Below, piece by piece: positions 8,331 to 16,114 of a DNA stretch of 35,402 nt. The position numbers were made by a program, and so were the translations under genes. Under the pieces are notes generated by a model. That model did no database searches. It saw nothing but the letters and a program-made list of their open reading frames with translations, and had not been told where the DNA came from. Origin of the DNA: Limisphaerales bacterium (GTDB lineage Bacteria > Verrucomicrobiota > Verrucomicrobiia > Limisphaerales > UBA11358); assembly GCA_003161635.1 (NCBI GenBank), contig PMOA01000075.1, positions 1-35,402 on the forward strand. Reading direction: 5' to 3'. Within the stretch, counting starts at the first letter, position 1, and the number at the start of each line of letters is the position of its first letter.

Positions 8331-9509
8331 GTGTTGCAGGACATCAAATCGCTGACGCGCGAGGAACTGGAAACGCAGTTCGCCGCCTGGAAACAGCCGA
8401 AGTATCGCGTGGCCCAGTTGCTCGAATGGCTTTATGTCCATCGCGTCACGAGCTGGGACGCGATGATGAACCTGCCCAAGCCGCTGCGCGAAAAGCTCGG
8501 CAAGGACTTTTTGCTCCAGACCTTGGAACTCGTCCGCAAGCAGGGCGCGCCCGTCCTCCGTAGTCCCGCAATGCGGGACGGAGGTGGACGCGACACCACG
8601 CAGAAATTTCTCTGGCGGCTCCACGACCATTTGCTCATCGAAAGCGTTCTGATTCCCGCCAACCCCGCGCTTTACGGCGACGCGAGCGACCGCCATACGC
8701 TGTGCGTTTCCACCCAGGTCGGCTGCGCCTACGGCTGCAAATTCTGCGCTAGCGGCCTCGACGGATGGAAACGCAATCTCACGCCGGACGAAATTGTTGA
8801 ACAGGTCTTGGCTGTGGAAAGGTGGAATGCTTCGTCCTCCTCGTCCTCGTCCTCGAACCCAACTGAAGAACCGATTACGAAAAAGAGGACGACGACGAGG
8901 ACGAATGAAAGATTGATAGACAATCTCGTCATCATGGGCATGGGCGAACCGCTGGCGAATTACGACAACCTGCTCAAGGCGTTGCGCATTTTGAATGCGC
9001 CGTGGGGCGGCGGCATCGGCGCACGGAAAATTACGATTTCGACCAGCGGTCTCGCGCCGCAGATTCGCAAGCTGGCGGACGAGCCGTTGCAATTCCGTCT
9101 CGCGATTTCGCTGCATGGAGCCACCGACGCGGTGCGCAACAAAATCATGCCGGTGAACCGCAAGTATCCGCTCAAGGAACTGGTTGCTGCGTGTGAAGAG
9201 TATCAGGGGCAAAAAGGCCGGATGCTCACGTTCGAGTATATTTTGATCGCCGGTGTGAACGATTCGATTGAGCAAGCCAAACCGCTGGGCGCGCTCGCGC
9301 GCAGACTTTTTGCGAAGGTGAACTTGATTCCCTACAACCGGGTCGAGGGTCTGCCGTGGGAACGCCCGGACGAGGAAACCCAGGATAAATTTCTCGCCGC
9401 GCTGGAAAAGCAAAAGGTTATCGTCACGTTGCGCCGCGAGAAGGGCCACGACATTGACGCCGCGTGCGGGCAGTTGCGGTTGAAGACGGAAAAGGAATTA
9501 AACCGGTAG
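8331..9509 (+). CDS. rlmN: 23S rRNA (adenine2503-C2)-methyltransferase / tRNA A37 methyltransferase, with two in-frame repeat insertions
   Basis: Radical-SAM RNA methyltransferase. The iron-sulfur cluster motif is C-AYG-C-KF-C (residues about 130-137), followed by MGMGEPLANYDN, the STSGLAPQIRKL strand, ISLHGATD, and the second catalytic cysteine in HDIDAACGQL near the C-terminus. The start is a GTG at 8331; a TAA in frame at 8319 excludes longer versions. At 392 residues it is longer than usual because of two inserts absent from relatives as I recall them. One is about 13 residues (PVLRSPAMRDGGG) from a hairpin repeat at 8551-8587. The other is about 28 residues (serine run, then KKRTTTRTNE) from an inverted repeat at 8829-8910. 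Both keep the frame and avoid the catalytic motifs. The TAG stop is itself part of a third repeat (9506-9563). Confidence 0.95.
   Translation: MLQDIKSLTREELETQFAAWKQPKYRVAQLLEWLYVHRVTSWDAMMNLPKPLREKLGKDFLLQTLELVRKQGAPVLRSPAMRDGGGRDTTQKFLWRLHDHLLIESVLIPANPALYGDASDRHTLCVSTQVGCAYGCKFCASGLDGWKRNLTPDEIVEQVLAVERWNASSSSSSSSNPTEEPITKKRTTTRTNERLIDNLVIMGMGEPLANYDNLLKALRILNAPWGGGIGARKITISTSGLAPQIRKLADEPLQFRLAISLHGATDAVRNKIMPVNRKYPLKELVAACEEYQGQKGRMLTFEYILIAGVNDSIEQAKPLGALARRLFAKVNLIPYNRVEGLPWERPDEETQDKFLAALEKQKVIVTLRREKGHDIDAACGQLRLKTEKELNR
8551..8587. repeat. Palindromic repeat inside rlmN (first insert)
   Basis: The arms CCTCCGTAGTCCCGC and GCGGGACGGAGG flank an AAT loop and form an almost perfect hairpin with a three-base bulge. 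The core TCCCGCAATGCGGGA reappears with small changes in the tRNA-like copy at 17103-17119 and near 17884-17898. The related CCTCCG...CGGAGG form occurs at 10415-10437. It encodes about 13 extra residues of RlmN. Confidence 0.85.
8829..8910. repeat. Inverted CGTCCTC-rich repeat inside rlmN (second insert)
   Basis: A pyrimidine-rich arm (units of CGTCCT/CCTCGT, about 8832-8854) faces a purine-rich arm (GAGGACGACG units, about 8885-8907) across about 30 bases. It encodes a serine run and a K/R/T-rich segment between the EQVLAVE helix and the RLIDNLVIMG strand of RlmN. Inferred to be an inserted repeat element that keeps the reading frame. Confidence 0.8.
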
Positions 9510-9563
9510 GGCTGCGTTGCCGCGCAGCCCAAGTTTTGGGACGAGCAGCAACTCGTCCCTACC
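9506..9563. repeat. GTAGGG...CCCTAC palindromic repeat, supplies rlmN stop codon
   Basis: Outer arms GGTAGGG and CCCTACC enclose two hairpins (GGCTGCG-TTGC-CGCAGCC-like and GGGACGAG-CAGCAA-CTCGTCCC). Related elements lie at 12293-12372 and 21938-21998. The TAG at 9507-9509 that ends rlmN is the TAG of the repeat. Confidence 0.8.
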
Positions 9564-9633
9564 TCCGAAAAATTCGCGTTTCATCCCGCCTTTATGCATT
9601 TCGGCGTGGCAAGCTGTGCCCATCTGTGGCTAA

Positions 9634-10263
9634 ATGAAGCGCGTGATTGCTTTGCTTGATTACGGCTCCGGCAACCTGCGCAGCGTCCACAAGGCGCTGC
9701 TCAAGGTCGGCGCGGACGTGCGCATCGCCCAGCGACCGGGTGAAATCGGTGATGCGCGGGCGATGGTGCTGCCCGGCGTCGGCGCGTTCGACGATTGCAT
9801 CAACGCCCTGCGCAAACAGGAACTGCTCGAAGCCGCGCGCGAATTCATCAAATCCGGCAAACCGTTTCTCGGCATCTGCGTCGGCTACCAGGCGTTGTTT
9901 GAGAAGAGCGAGGAATTCAACAGTTGCGCCGCCGGCCTCGGAATTTTCAAAGGCAAGGTCGTCCGCTTCTCCGAAAAGCATGGCTTGAAAATTCCGCAGA
10001 TTGGCTGGAACCAGCTCGAGATCGTAAAACCGGATTGCCCATTGTTCCGCGGTGTAGTCAATGGCAGCTACGTCTATTTCGTCCACAGCTTTTATCCGCA
10101 GCCGGCGGATACGGGCATCATCGCCACGCGCACGGATTACGGTGACAAGTTTGCGTCATCCGTCTGGCGCGACAACGTTTATGCGACGCAATTTCATCCG
10201 GAAAAAAGCCAGAAGGTTGGTTTGCAACTGCTGAAGAATTTTGTTGAACTGGTGCAGCGCTGA
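9634..10263 (+). CDS. hisH: Imidazole glycerol phosphate synthase, glutaminase subunit
   Basis: A 209-residue class I glutamine amidotransferase. It supplies ammonia from glutamine to HisF for histidine (and AICAR) synthesis in the cytoplasm. The nucleophile is C82 in GICVGYQ, the His-Glu pair is H188/E190 in QFHPEKS, and the oxyanion segment LPGVGAFDDC is intact. The N-terminal LLDYGSGNLRSV is the HisH signature. Length is normal. hisF and hisA are not adjacent, so the histidine genes are scattered. No Shine-Dalgarno site is evident. Confidence 0.95.
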   Translation: MKRVIALLDYGSGNLRSVHKALLKVGADVRIAQRPGEIGDARAMVLPGVGAFDDCINALRKQELLEAAREFIKSGKPFLGICVGYQALFEKSEEFNSCAAGLGIFKGKVVRFSEKHGLKIPQIGWNQLEIVKPDCPLFRGVVNGSYVYFVHSFYPQPADTGIIATRTDYGDKFASSVWRDNVYATQFHPEKSQKVGLQLLKNFVELVQR

Positions 10264-10274
10264 CCAATCGGCCT

Positions 10275-11036
10275 ATGAAATTGATTAAAAAAATGTTTTC
10301 ACATTTCAGCTTCTTTCAAAGGTGTAGCCGCCGACGCTTGCCGCGTCGAAGCGAAGCGAAGGCGGGTGAGGAGGCTCTGATTTTTTTGAAGCTGGAGCCT
10401 CGTTACCTCCACCCTCCGCAGTACTGCTACGGAGGACGGGTCGGCTGCTACGGAATTTCGAAGTTGCCCCATTTTTTATTGGCCATGCTCTGCGTCGGTC
10501 TGGCCGGATGCGCGTCTCAAGGCACGGTTGCGCCATTGAGCAACGGTTATGAGGAGGTGGCCCACCCCAAGCAAGTTTCATTTCAGTATCGGGCGCCGGA
10601 CGGCAAAACCACTCCGATCTGGCCTTCATTGTCCGGGGTCAGCGAGGTCATCAAAGGTGACGTGGCGCTATTTGTGGGCGACAAGGCCTATGTGTCGCCG
10701 GACCCGAACGACCCCCGGGGTACCAAGCCGCGATTGTTTGCGGTGCGGTCACCCGCCTTGCCGCTGGACATTACCGATGAAGTTTTATCGCAGTGGTCAA
10801 AAAAATCAGGAAAAGATTTCGCGAAGGCTTGGGACAGGTTCAGCATGGTGTCTCCGGAGGAAAAGAACGGCCAGTTGGAACTGCAACTGGAGTTTTGGAC
10901 GCAAGAAAGGGACTGGCCGGATAAGGCCACGCTTCAACTGGATTGGAACCAGGTGTCGGACATCATGCGCGAGGTGAAGGAGAAAGGTGTGGTGCAAAAG
11001 GATTTGCGATGGGGCACACCCTACATTGAAAAATGA
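10275..11036 (+). CDS. Lipoprotein of unknown function with a repeat inserted in its signal peptide
   Basis: The mature protein (about 170 residues) follows the lipobox LAGC in LPHFLLAMLCVGLAGCASQ, and no domain is recognised. The frame begins MKLIKKMFSHF, a normal charged n-region, but about 48 R/P/G-rich residues separate it from the hydrophobic core. These are encoded by a palindromic repeat at 10317-10455. Either the signal sequence tolerates this long n-region or translation starts later, for example at the TTG codon (LPHF) near 10464. The gene is 11 bases after hisH, so cotranscription is likely. The mature part is soluble, with WxQ-type aromatic motifs near its end. Confidence 0.65.
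   Translation: MKLIKKMFSHFSFFQRCSRRRLPRRSEAKAGEEALIFLKLEPRYLHPPQYCYGGRVGCYGISKLPHFLLAMLCVGLAGCASQGTVAPLSNGYEEVAHPKQVSFQYRAPDGKTTPIWPSLSGVSEVIKGDVALFVGDKAYVSPDPNDPRGTKPRLFAVRSPALPLDITDEVLSQWSKKSGKDFAKAWDRFSMVSPEEKNGQLELQLEFWTQERDWPDKATLQLDWNQVSDIMREVKEKGVVQKDLRWGTPYIEK
10317..10455. repeat. Palindromic repeat in the signal-peptide coding region
   Basis: The segment combines GTAGCCGCCGACG...GAAGGCGGGTGAGGAGGCTC and GGAGCCTCGTTACCTCC with a CCTCCG-CAGTACTG-CTACGGAGG hairpin. The GTAGCCG/GGAGCCTCG motifs recur in the repeat inside the GH94 gene (28629-28720). The CCTCCG hairpin resembles the first rlmN insert. It keeps the lipoprotein frame open. Confidence 0.7.
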
Positions 11037-11118
11037 TTTTGGCCCGAAAACGGCAGGGCCGCGTCGCCGCGCGGCCGTCATCCCCGGCGGCCCGGTTTTT
11101 TAGGTGTCAGGCAAATTG

Positions 11119-11324
11119 ACGCATCGCGAAGCGATGCTTTGACGGTAGCCACGGGATTCATCCCGTGACTCCGGTGCCGATAAGCCGTTTCGTCGCGGAG
11201 CGACGATTGAAACCGGTGCCAAGTATTTCGTTCAGGCGTCGCTCCGCGACGCGGGCCTTTTCCAATATCCATACCGGGGGATAAATCCGCCCGGCTACCG
11301 TCATTTCGTCGCTCCGCGACGACA
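11119..11324. repeat. Composite long inverted repeat with nested hairpins
   Basis: TTGACGGTAGCC (11139-11150) and its inverse GGCTACCGTCA (11293-11303) bracket nested palindromes: GCATCGC-GAA-GCGATGC (11121-11137), CACGGGATTCATCCCGTG, CGTCGC-GGA-GCGACG and CGTCGCTCCGCGACG. It is a non-coding mobile-type repeat. It is preceded at about 11047-11067 by another GC-rich hairpin (GGGCCGCG...CGCGGCC). Confidence 0.75.
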
Positions 11325-11530
11325 CGCTTCGGAAATCTGGTGGTTTACGTTTGCCGCCCGCAGCAAAAGGTGGAAAATGGAGTTTCAAAAATCCTGGGCG
11401 TTGTTTGAATTGCCACTCTGAAATTACTCTGCCTATCGGAAGAAACATTTACTATGTTTTATACGAAGGCAGCGTCGTTGTTGACGGAATAGTTCCAGGT
11501 TCACCAAAGGGACTTGTAACATTGAAATGA
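11325..11530 (+). pseudogene. C-terminal coding remnant of an unknown protein
   Basis: The plus frame ending at TGA (11528-11530) reads like real protein for about 65 residues: LRLPPAAKGGKWSFKN, then GRCLNCHSEITLPIGRNIYY, then VLYEGSVVVDGIVPGSPKGL. There is no start codon; the frame runs back into the repeat at 11119-11324, which may have replaced its 5' part. A CxxCH motif is present but alone does not prove heme binding. It could also be chance. Confidence 0.3.
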
Positions 11531-11580
11531 ATTCTATTTTTTCCGCGCTTGCATTTTCGTCGCCAGTGGCGCAATTTGGC

Positions 11581-11603
11581 TTTCGTTAATTAACTTAACG
11601 AAA
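11581..11603. promoter_or_regulatory. Perfect palindrome upstream of superoxide dismutase gene
   Basis: TTTCGTTAA and TTAACGAAA are perfect 9-base inverted repeats separated by TTAAC. The palindrome ends 17 bases before the sod ATG, with AAAGGA between them as ribosome binding site. The position suits an operator for a dimeric regulator or a hairpin in the 5' leader. Inference from symmetry only. Confidence 0.5.
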
Positions 11604-11620
11604 CAAAAGGATTAAAAATT

Positions 11621-12235
11621 ATGTCACATGAACTACCTCCCCTGCCTTATCCCAAGGAAGCTTTGGAACCGCACATTGACGCGCTGACGATGGAAATCCA
11701 TCACGACCGCCATCACAAGGCTTACGTGGACAATCTCAACAAGGCCATTGCCGGCAACGCCGCGCTCGAGGCCAAACCGCTCGACGCGCTGATCAAGGAC
11801 CTCGCGTCCGTGCCCGAGAATATCCGCGGCCCGGTGCGCAACAACGGCGGCGGCCATTGGAACCATTCATTCTTCTGGAAGCTCATGGCCCCCAAAGCCG
11901 GCGGCACGCCCACCGGCAAGCTCGCCGACGCCATCAAGGCCGCTTTCGGCTCATTCGCCGATTTTCAGGCGAAGTTTGAAGCGGCGGGCATCGCTCGGTT
12001 CGGCAGCGGCTGGGCTTGGCTCGTCTCGAACGGCGGCAAACTCGAAATTGTTTCCACGGCTAATCAGGACAATCCGCTCATGGGCAAGGCTGTGGCCGGT
12101 TGCGAAGGCAAACCGCTGCTCGGCGTGGATGTTTGGGAGCACGCCTACTACCTGAAATACCAGAACAAGCGCGCCGATTATCTCAAGGCCTGGTGGAACG
12201 TGGTGAACTGGGCGGAAGCCGCCAAAAATTTCTAA
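11621..12235 (+). CDS. sodA: Superoxide dismutase, Fe/Mn family
   Basis: A 204-residue cytoplasmic enzyme that dismutates superoxide. The metal ligands can be placed as H27 (MEIHH), H82 (HWNHSFFW), D170 and H174 ([11 protein letters not shown]). The segments RFGSGWAWL and [10 protein letters not shown] resemble manganese-type enzymes more than iron-type ones, but metal use cannot be decided from sequence alone. AAAGGA precedes the ATG by 9 bases. A perfect palindrome lies in the leader and a strong terminator follows, so the gene is a single transcription unit, likely regulated at the palindrome. Confidence 0.95.
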   Translation: MSHELPPLPYPKEALEPHIDALTMEIHHDRHHKAYVDNLNKAIAGNAALEAKPLDALIKDLASVPENIRGPVRNNGGGHWNHSFFWKLMAPKAGGTPTGKLADAIKAAFGSFADFQAKFEAAGIARFGSGWAWLVSNGGKLEIVSTANQDNPLMGKAVAGCEGKPLLGVDVWEHAYYLKYQNKRADYLKAWWNVVNWAEAAKNF

Positions 12236-12260
12236 ACCGTAAAATTGATCTGAAACGCAA

Positions 12261-12291
12261 ACACGCCGGTTCATGCCGGTGTGTTTTTTTT
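12261..12291 (+). terminator. Rho-independent terminator of sod
   Basis: ACACGCCGG-TTCATG-CCGGTGTGT forms a 9-bp stem (one G-T pair) followed by a run of T, 25 bases after the sod stop codon. Confidence 0.9.
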
Positions 12292-12292
12292 G

Positions 12293-12372
12293 TAGTAGGG
12301 CGGAACTGCTGCTCCGCCGTTTATTTAACGTCTTTGAACTGATTTGGGCGGCGCGGTAAGCGCCGCCCTACC
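12293..12372. repeat. GTAGGGCGG palindromic repeat downstream of sod
   Basis: Two hairpins, GGCGGA-ACTGCTGC-TCCGCC and GGGCGGCGC-GGTAA-GCGCCGCCC, lie between GTAGGG and CCCTACC ends. Same family as 9506-9563 and 21938-21998. It lies between the sod terminator and the panD remnant. Confidence 0.8.
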
Positions 12373-12379
12373 ATTTGTG

Positions 12380-12742
12380 TCAAATCCCACGCCTGGTCAC
12401 AATACGGTTTTCCTTGCCGAGGACGATGACGCGGGATTTCCATTTCTTCGCCTTCGCCTGGTGAAGGCCGCAAAATTCATGATCGTCAGCAAATCATCCT
12501 TCTTGCCGAGATGCGCCACCGCGCCGTTCATGATGATCTGGCCGGAACCGCGTTTGCCGCGGATGACGTAGGTCTCAAACCGGTTTCCATTGGCCATTTT
12601 GCCGCACAGGGTGCGTTCGTACTCCTGCAGGCCGGCCCTTTTCCATCAGGTCAATGGCAATGGTGAGGCTGCCTTCATATTTCACGTTGCCGCCCGTGAC
12701 CGTGGCGCGATGAATTTACGATTTCAGCAAATGAACCTGTAT
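12380..12742 (-). pseudogene. panD: Decayed aspartate 1-decarboxylase
   Basis: Joining frames gives a nearly full PanD (about 120 residues), the pyruvoyl enzyme making beta-alanine for pantothenate. Recognisable pieces are IHRATVTGGNVKYEGSLTIA with the Gly-Ser self-cleavage site, NGNRFETYVIRGKRGSGQII, MNGAVAHLGKKDDLLTIMNF, and the C-terminal VIVLGKENRIV. Four lesions are visible: the expected start position holds ATA (12742-12740), TAA replaces a codon after LKS (12718-12716), an extra base lies in the CCC at 12636-12638, and a base is missing near 12460. The multiple defects argue for true decay rather than one sequencing error. It lies on the same strand 28 bases after pabA/trpG and was probably the last gene of that operon. 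Confidence 0.88.
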
Positions 12743-12770
12743 GAGCCATTGAGTATAACGTATTGCGCCG

Positions 12771-13337
12771 TTACTTCAACTTGAGAAAATTTTTAATAAT
12801 CTGACGTCCATTCTCGGTAAGAATGCTTTCCGGATGAAATTGCACGCCCCAGATTGGCAGTTCCTTGTGCCGCACGCCCATGATTTCGCCCTCGCCGGTC
12901 TCGGCAGTGACTTCGAGACAATCGGGCAGCGTGTCGCGCTTGATGACGAGCGAATGATAGCGCGTGGCGACAAAGGGATTGGCCATCCCCACAAAAAGGT
13001 CCTTGCCGTTGTGCTTAATCGGCGAGGTTTTGCCGTGCATCATGCGGTAATTTACCACCACCTCCGCGCCGAACACGTGCCCGATGCACTGGTGACCGAG
13101 GCAGACGCCGAACACGGGCATTTCCCGGCCGAACGTGCGAATGACTTCGTTCGACAACCCGGATTCGCGCGGCGAGCACGGTCCCGGCGACACGAGAATG
13201 CGTTCCGGCCGCAACTCGCGAATCGAGTCAAGCGTGATCTCGTCGTTCCGCCGCACCTGCAACTCGACGTTCATCTCGCCGAGATATTGCACGAGGTTGT
13301 AGGTGAACGAATCGTAGTTATCTATGACCAGAACCAT
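12771..13337 (-). CDS. pabA: Anthranilate/aminodeoxychorismate synthase, glutaminase subunit
   Basis: A 188-residue class I glutamine amidotransferase that feeds ammonia to TrpE (tryptophan) or PabB (folate). It begins [14 protein letters not shown], has nucleophile C79 in GVCLGHQ, RYHSLV in the middle, and H168/E170 in QFHPESI. TrpG and PabA cannot be told apart here, and many bacteria use one protein for both. The ATG at 13337 was chosen because it begins the conserved motif; only one base separates it from the aroB stop (TAA-C-ATG), so translation is coupled and needs no strong ribosome binding site. The neighbours aroB and a panD remnant point to a shikimate/folate-type operon. Confidence 0.92.
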   Translation of the reverse strand: MVLVIDNYDSFTYNLVQYLGEMNVELQVRRNDEITLDSIRELRPERILVSPGPCSPRESGLSNEVIRTFGREMPVFGVCLGHQCIGHVFGAEVVVNYRMMHGKTSPIKHNGKDLFVGMANPFVATRYHSLVIKRDTLPDCLEVTAETGEGEIMGVRHKELPIWGVQFHPESILTENGRQIIKNFLKLK

Positions 13338-13338
13338 G

Positions 13339-14439
13339 TTAAGATTTGCGATTACCGATTTCATCCAGCACGCTGCCAATCAATTCTCCGGCCACTCGCT
13401 GCCCCCAAACGACGCGCCCAATTCTTTTTGCGAGCACAAATTTGATTTCGCCGCCGCTGACCTTTTTGTCGAGCCGCATGGCAGCGAAAAGTTTCTGACG
13501 TTGCGCCGGCTTCAACTTGATTTGAGTCGGCAGGCCGGCACGCTTGAATAAATCCCGGATCCGCCCGGCATCGTCTCCTGACAAACCCATCAGTCCAGAG
13601 GAAAGTTTTGCGGTGGCAACCTGGCCGATGGAAATCGCCTCGCCGTGCAGAAATTTCCCGTAACCGGAAATGTTTTCGATGGCGTGGCCAATGGTGTGGC
13701 CAAAATTCAGAATGGCGCGCAAGCCATTTTCAGTTTCGTCCTGGCCGACGACGTCCGACTTGATTTCGCAACAGCGCGCAACGACGGCAGCGAGGGTTTG
13801 GGGTTCGCGCCGCAACAGCTTCGGCAAATCGCGTTCCAGTTGCGCGAACAGTCTGGCATCGTAAATAATGCCGTATTTGATGACTTCGGCGAAACCGGCG
13901 CGAAACTCGCGTTCGGGTAAAGTGCGCATGGTATCAAGATCGCACAGCACCAAACGCGGCTGATAAAACGCGCCCACGAGATTTTTACCGGCTTTCAAAT
14001 TGACGCCGACCTTGCCGCCGACGGAGCTGTCCACCTGCGCCAGCAGCGTCGTCGGCACCTGTACAAATGCGATGCCGCGCAAATACGTCGCTGCGACGAA
14101 CCCGGCCAGATCGCCGACCACGCCGCCGCCGAGCGCGACGATGAAGGATTTGCGTTCGAGCCGGTGCGCCGCGAGCAGGTCGTAGCAGGTTTGAACGGTT
14201 TTCAAACTTTTGGCCGTTTCGCCCGCCGGAACAACAATCAGTGAAGGCGAAAAGCCTGTCGTGGCGAGGGAATTGAAAGCCGCTTTGGCAAACCGTCTGC
14301 CGACGTTAGTGTCGGTGATAATGGCGCAACGCGCGCCGAGTTTCAGGCGCGCACATTCGCGGCCGAGTTGGTCAATCAAACCCGGTGCAATTTTGATCGC
14401 GTAACTGCGATTTCCCAGTTGCACGGAAACGGTGCGCAC
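13339..14439 (-). CDS. aroB: 3-Dehydroquinate synthase
   Basis: A 366-residue NAD- and zinc-dependent enzyme that converts DAHP to 3-dehydroquinate in the shikimate pathway. Motifs: [20 protein letters not shown] (NAD/substrate site), [20 protein letters not shown], the GFAEVIKYG segment, and the zinc-binding [11 protein letters not shown]. Length is normal. It starts with GTG at 14439. It is the first gene of the unit aroB-pabA-(panD remnant), and its product leads towards chorismate, the substrate of the PabA/TrpG partner enzymes. Confidence 0.95.
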   Translation of the reverse strand: MRTVSVQLGNRSYAIKIAPGLIDQLGRECARLKLGARCAIITDTNVGRRFAKAAFNSLATTGFSPSLIVVPAGETAKSLKTVQTCYDLLAAHRLERKSFIVALGGGVVGDLAGFVAATYLRGIAFVQVPTTLLAQVDSSVGGKVGVNLKAGKNLVGAFYQPRLVLCDLDTMRTLPEREFRAGFAEVIKYGIIYDARLFAQLERDLPKLLRREPQTLAAVVARCCEIKSDVVGQDETENGLRAILNFGHTIGHAIENISGYGKFLHGEAISIGQVATAKLSSGLMGLSGDDAGRIRDLFKRAGLPTQIKLKPAQRQKLFAAMRLDKKVSGGEIKFVLAKRIGRVVWGQRVAGELIGSVLDEIGNRKS

Positions 14440-14528
14440 GGACCAAGAATAAAGGCTGAACGCGCGGTGTCAAAGTTTTGCCGGTCATTTTCATCCCGTT
14501 TGGAACGGATTTGCCTTAACCTCGGCTT

Positions 14529-15363
14529 ATGATTCCTGCTGTTCCATTTTTATGCAGACGTCTCAAGCCTCAAATGGCCATACTGCTTTTGGCTGCCGTC
14601 GCGTTTTCCGGGTGCGCCACCAAACCGGTCACGGCATCCCGCCCGGCACCGGCCAAACCCGGCTTCACCATTTTCCTGGTTGGTGATTCCACCATGGTGG
14701 ACAAGCCGGTGATTCCGCCCAATCCCGAACGCGGCTGGGGACAGATGCTGCCGATGTATTTCAAGGATGGAGTGCGGATTGAAAATCACGCGGTGAACGT
14801 CTGAAGTTCAAAAAGTTTTCTCGACGAAGGGCGATGGGAACCGGTCCTGAACCAGCTCAAACCCGCCGATTATGTCATCATTGAATTCGGCCACAACGAC
14901 GAAAAGAAAAATACCCCAAGCGCTACACGGAACCGTTCGGCGGTTTCAAACAAAACCTCGAGTTGTTCATCCGCGAATCCCGCGAGCACGAAGCCACGTC
15001 CGTTGGCCGGAGAAAATTCGATGACAACGGCGGGCTGGTTGACACGCACGGCGATTACGTGAAAGCCGTGCGGGAGGTCGCGCAGGAACAGCGGGCGTTA
15101 TTGCTCGAAATGAACACCACAGCGTGGAATTGCTTGCCGGCATGGGCCCGGAACTTTCCAAGAAACTTTTCGATTGGATTGGCCCGGGCGAATTTGAGCG
15201 CTACCCGAAGGGGTTGTCCGACGACACACATTTCAACGCCTGCGGCGCGATCCGGATGTGCGACGTTGCCGTCGGGGAAATTGGATCAAACGTTCCCAAA
15301 CTTGCGGTCTGGCTGAAACGACATTCCGCCGCCGACATCAACCAAAGCGGCTTGAAAAAATGA
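14529..15363 (+). pseudogene. Broken rhamnogalacturonan acetylesterase-type SGNH hydrolase (lipoprotein)
   Basis: Joined frames give an SGNH/GDSL esterase of the pectin-deacetylating family. A lipoprotein signal with lipobox FSGC is followed by TIFLVGDSTM with the catalytic serine, [43 protein letters not shown], then [48 protein letters not shown], and DDTHFN with the catalytic Asp-His. Lesions: TGA at 14802-14804 in place of the arginine codon of the NGRSSKS motif, a frame change near 14915-14925, a frame change near 15125, and apparently a short deletion before RKFDD. Each frame change fits loss of one base. It once would have removed acetyl groups from plant pectin in the periplasm. Confidence 0.9.
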
Positions 15364-15369
15364 AATGGG

Positions 15370-15475
15370 AAAATCGGCGGGCTTGAAATTGGTTGCGAGG
15401 ACAGGATCTGAACTTGCGACCCGCCAGCAGGATTCTGAATCTTGTCTTGCGGGCGGGATTTGCAACCCGATTTCG
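15370..15475 (-). repeat. Degenerate copy of tRNA-fMet 3' half with inserted hairpin
   Basis: Reading the minus strand, a CCCGCC...GGCGGG hairpin is followed by GTTCAGATCCTGTCCTCGCA and ACCAATTT. This matches the T arm, acceptor, CCA and following bases of the initiator tRNA at 16726-16802 (GTTCAAATCCTGGCCCCGCA, ACCAATTT) with few changes. No nuclease sequence follows it. It adjoins the broken esterase gene. Confidence 0.7.
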
Positions 15476-15880
15476 CTAATTGTATTCGGCAAGTGTCATT
15501 AATCCCTCGGGGTTGGCGACGCCATTGCCTTGAAGGAAGACAATGTGCTGATATCCGAGGTACCGTAATCCGACGAACCAGGCTGTGCCGCGGTCGCGGA
15601 ACTGGTCGCCGATCTTCGGCTCGGTGTAATTCTCAAGAATCACCACTGCTGCCTGATGTTGGGACAGCGCCATGGCTTTTGCCAGAACCTCATCGTTTTT
15701 CTCCCCACTGGAGGTCGTTGGTTGGAGCATCTGGCAAGTCTTGTCATCCAAAGACGCGATGACCAACGCAGTATTGTCAGTATTGTGAAACGCCTGCGGC
15801 GGCTTCGGGGTCGCACAGGAGGTTAACATGATTGCCAGACCCGCGAGGGCCAATGAGCAAATGATTTTCATAAATTTCAT
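15476..15880 (-). CDS. Small lipoprotein of unknown function
   Basis: A 134-residue protein starting at ATG 15880 with a lipoprotein signal (MKFMKIICSLALAGLAIMLT, then SC, cleaved before Cys). The mature part begins ATPKPPQAFHNTDNTALVIA and ends GYQHIVFLQGNGVANPEGLM, TLAEYN. No domain is recognised; the alternating hydrophobic pattern suggests a small alpha/beta fold. A longer frame reaches 15979, but its extra 33 residues are polar and would hide the signal peptide. The ATG three codons later (15871) is a second possible start. It stands alone, with repeat-rich DNA on both sides. Confidence 0.65.
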   Translation of the reverse strand: MKFMKIICSLALAGLAIMLTSCATPKPPQAFHNTDNTALVIASLDDKTCQMLQPTTSSGEKNDEVLAKAMALSQHQAAVVILENYTEPKIGDQFRDRGTAWFVGLRYLGYQHIVFLQGNGVANPEGLMTLAEYN

Positions 15881-16114
15881 TCGATTCCGCTGATTTCTGG
15901 ATTGTTGTGATTTATTCGCGGACGCGATCAATTCATCCCTCCAGCTCTTAGCGACAGCGTGGTGCAGCTTTGATGCCATCGGCTGTCACTTCAAATGCTG
16001 AATACTTCTTCTTCGGGTGTATCACTTTTAGACAGCTTTAAGTTTATTTTTAGGCACGTAATTTGGCGGGCGGGGAAACAGTCCACCCAAAAATGAAATA
16101 ACGGCCATTCTCCT

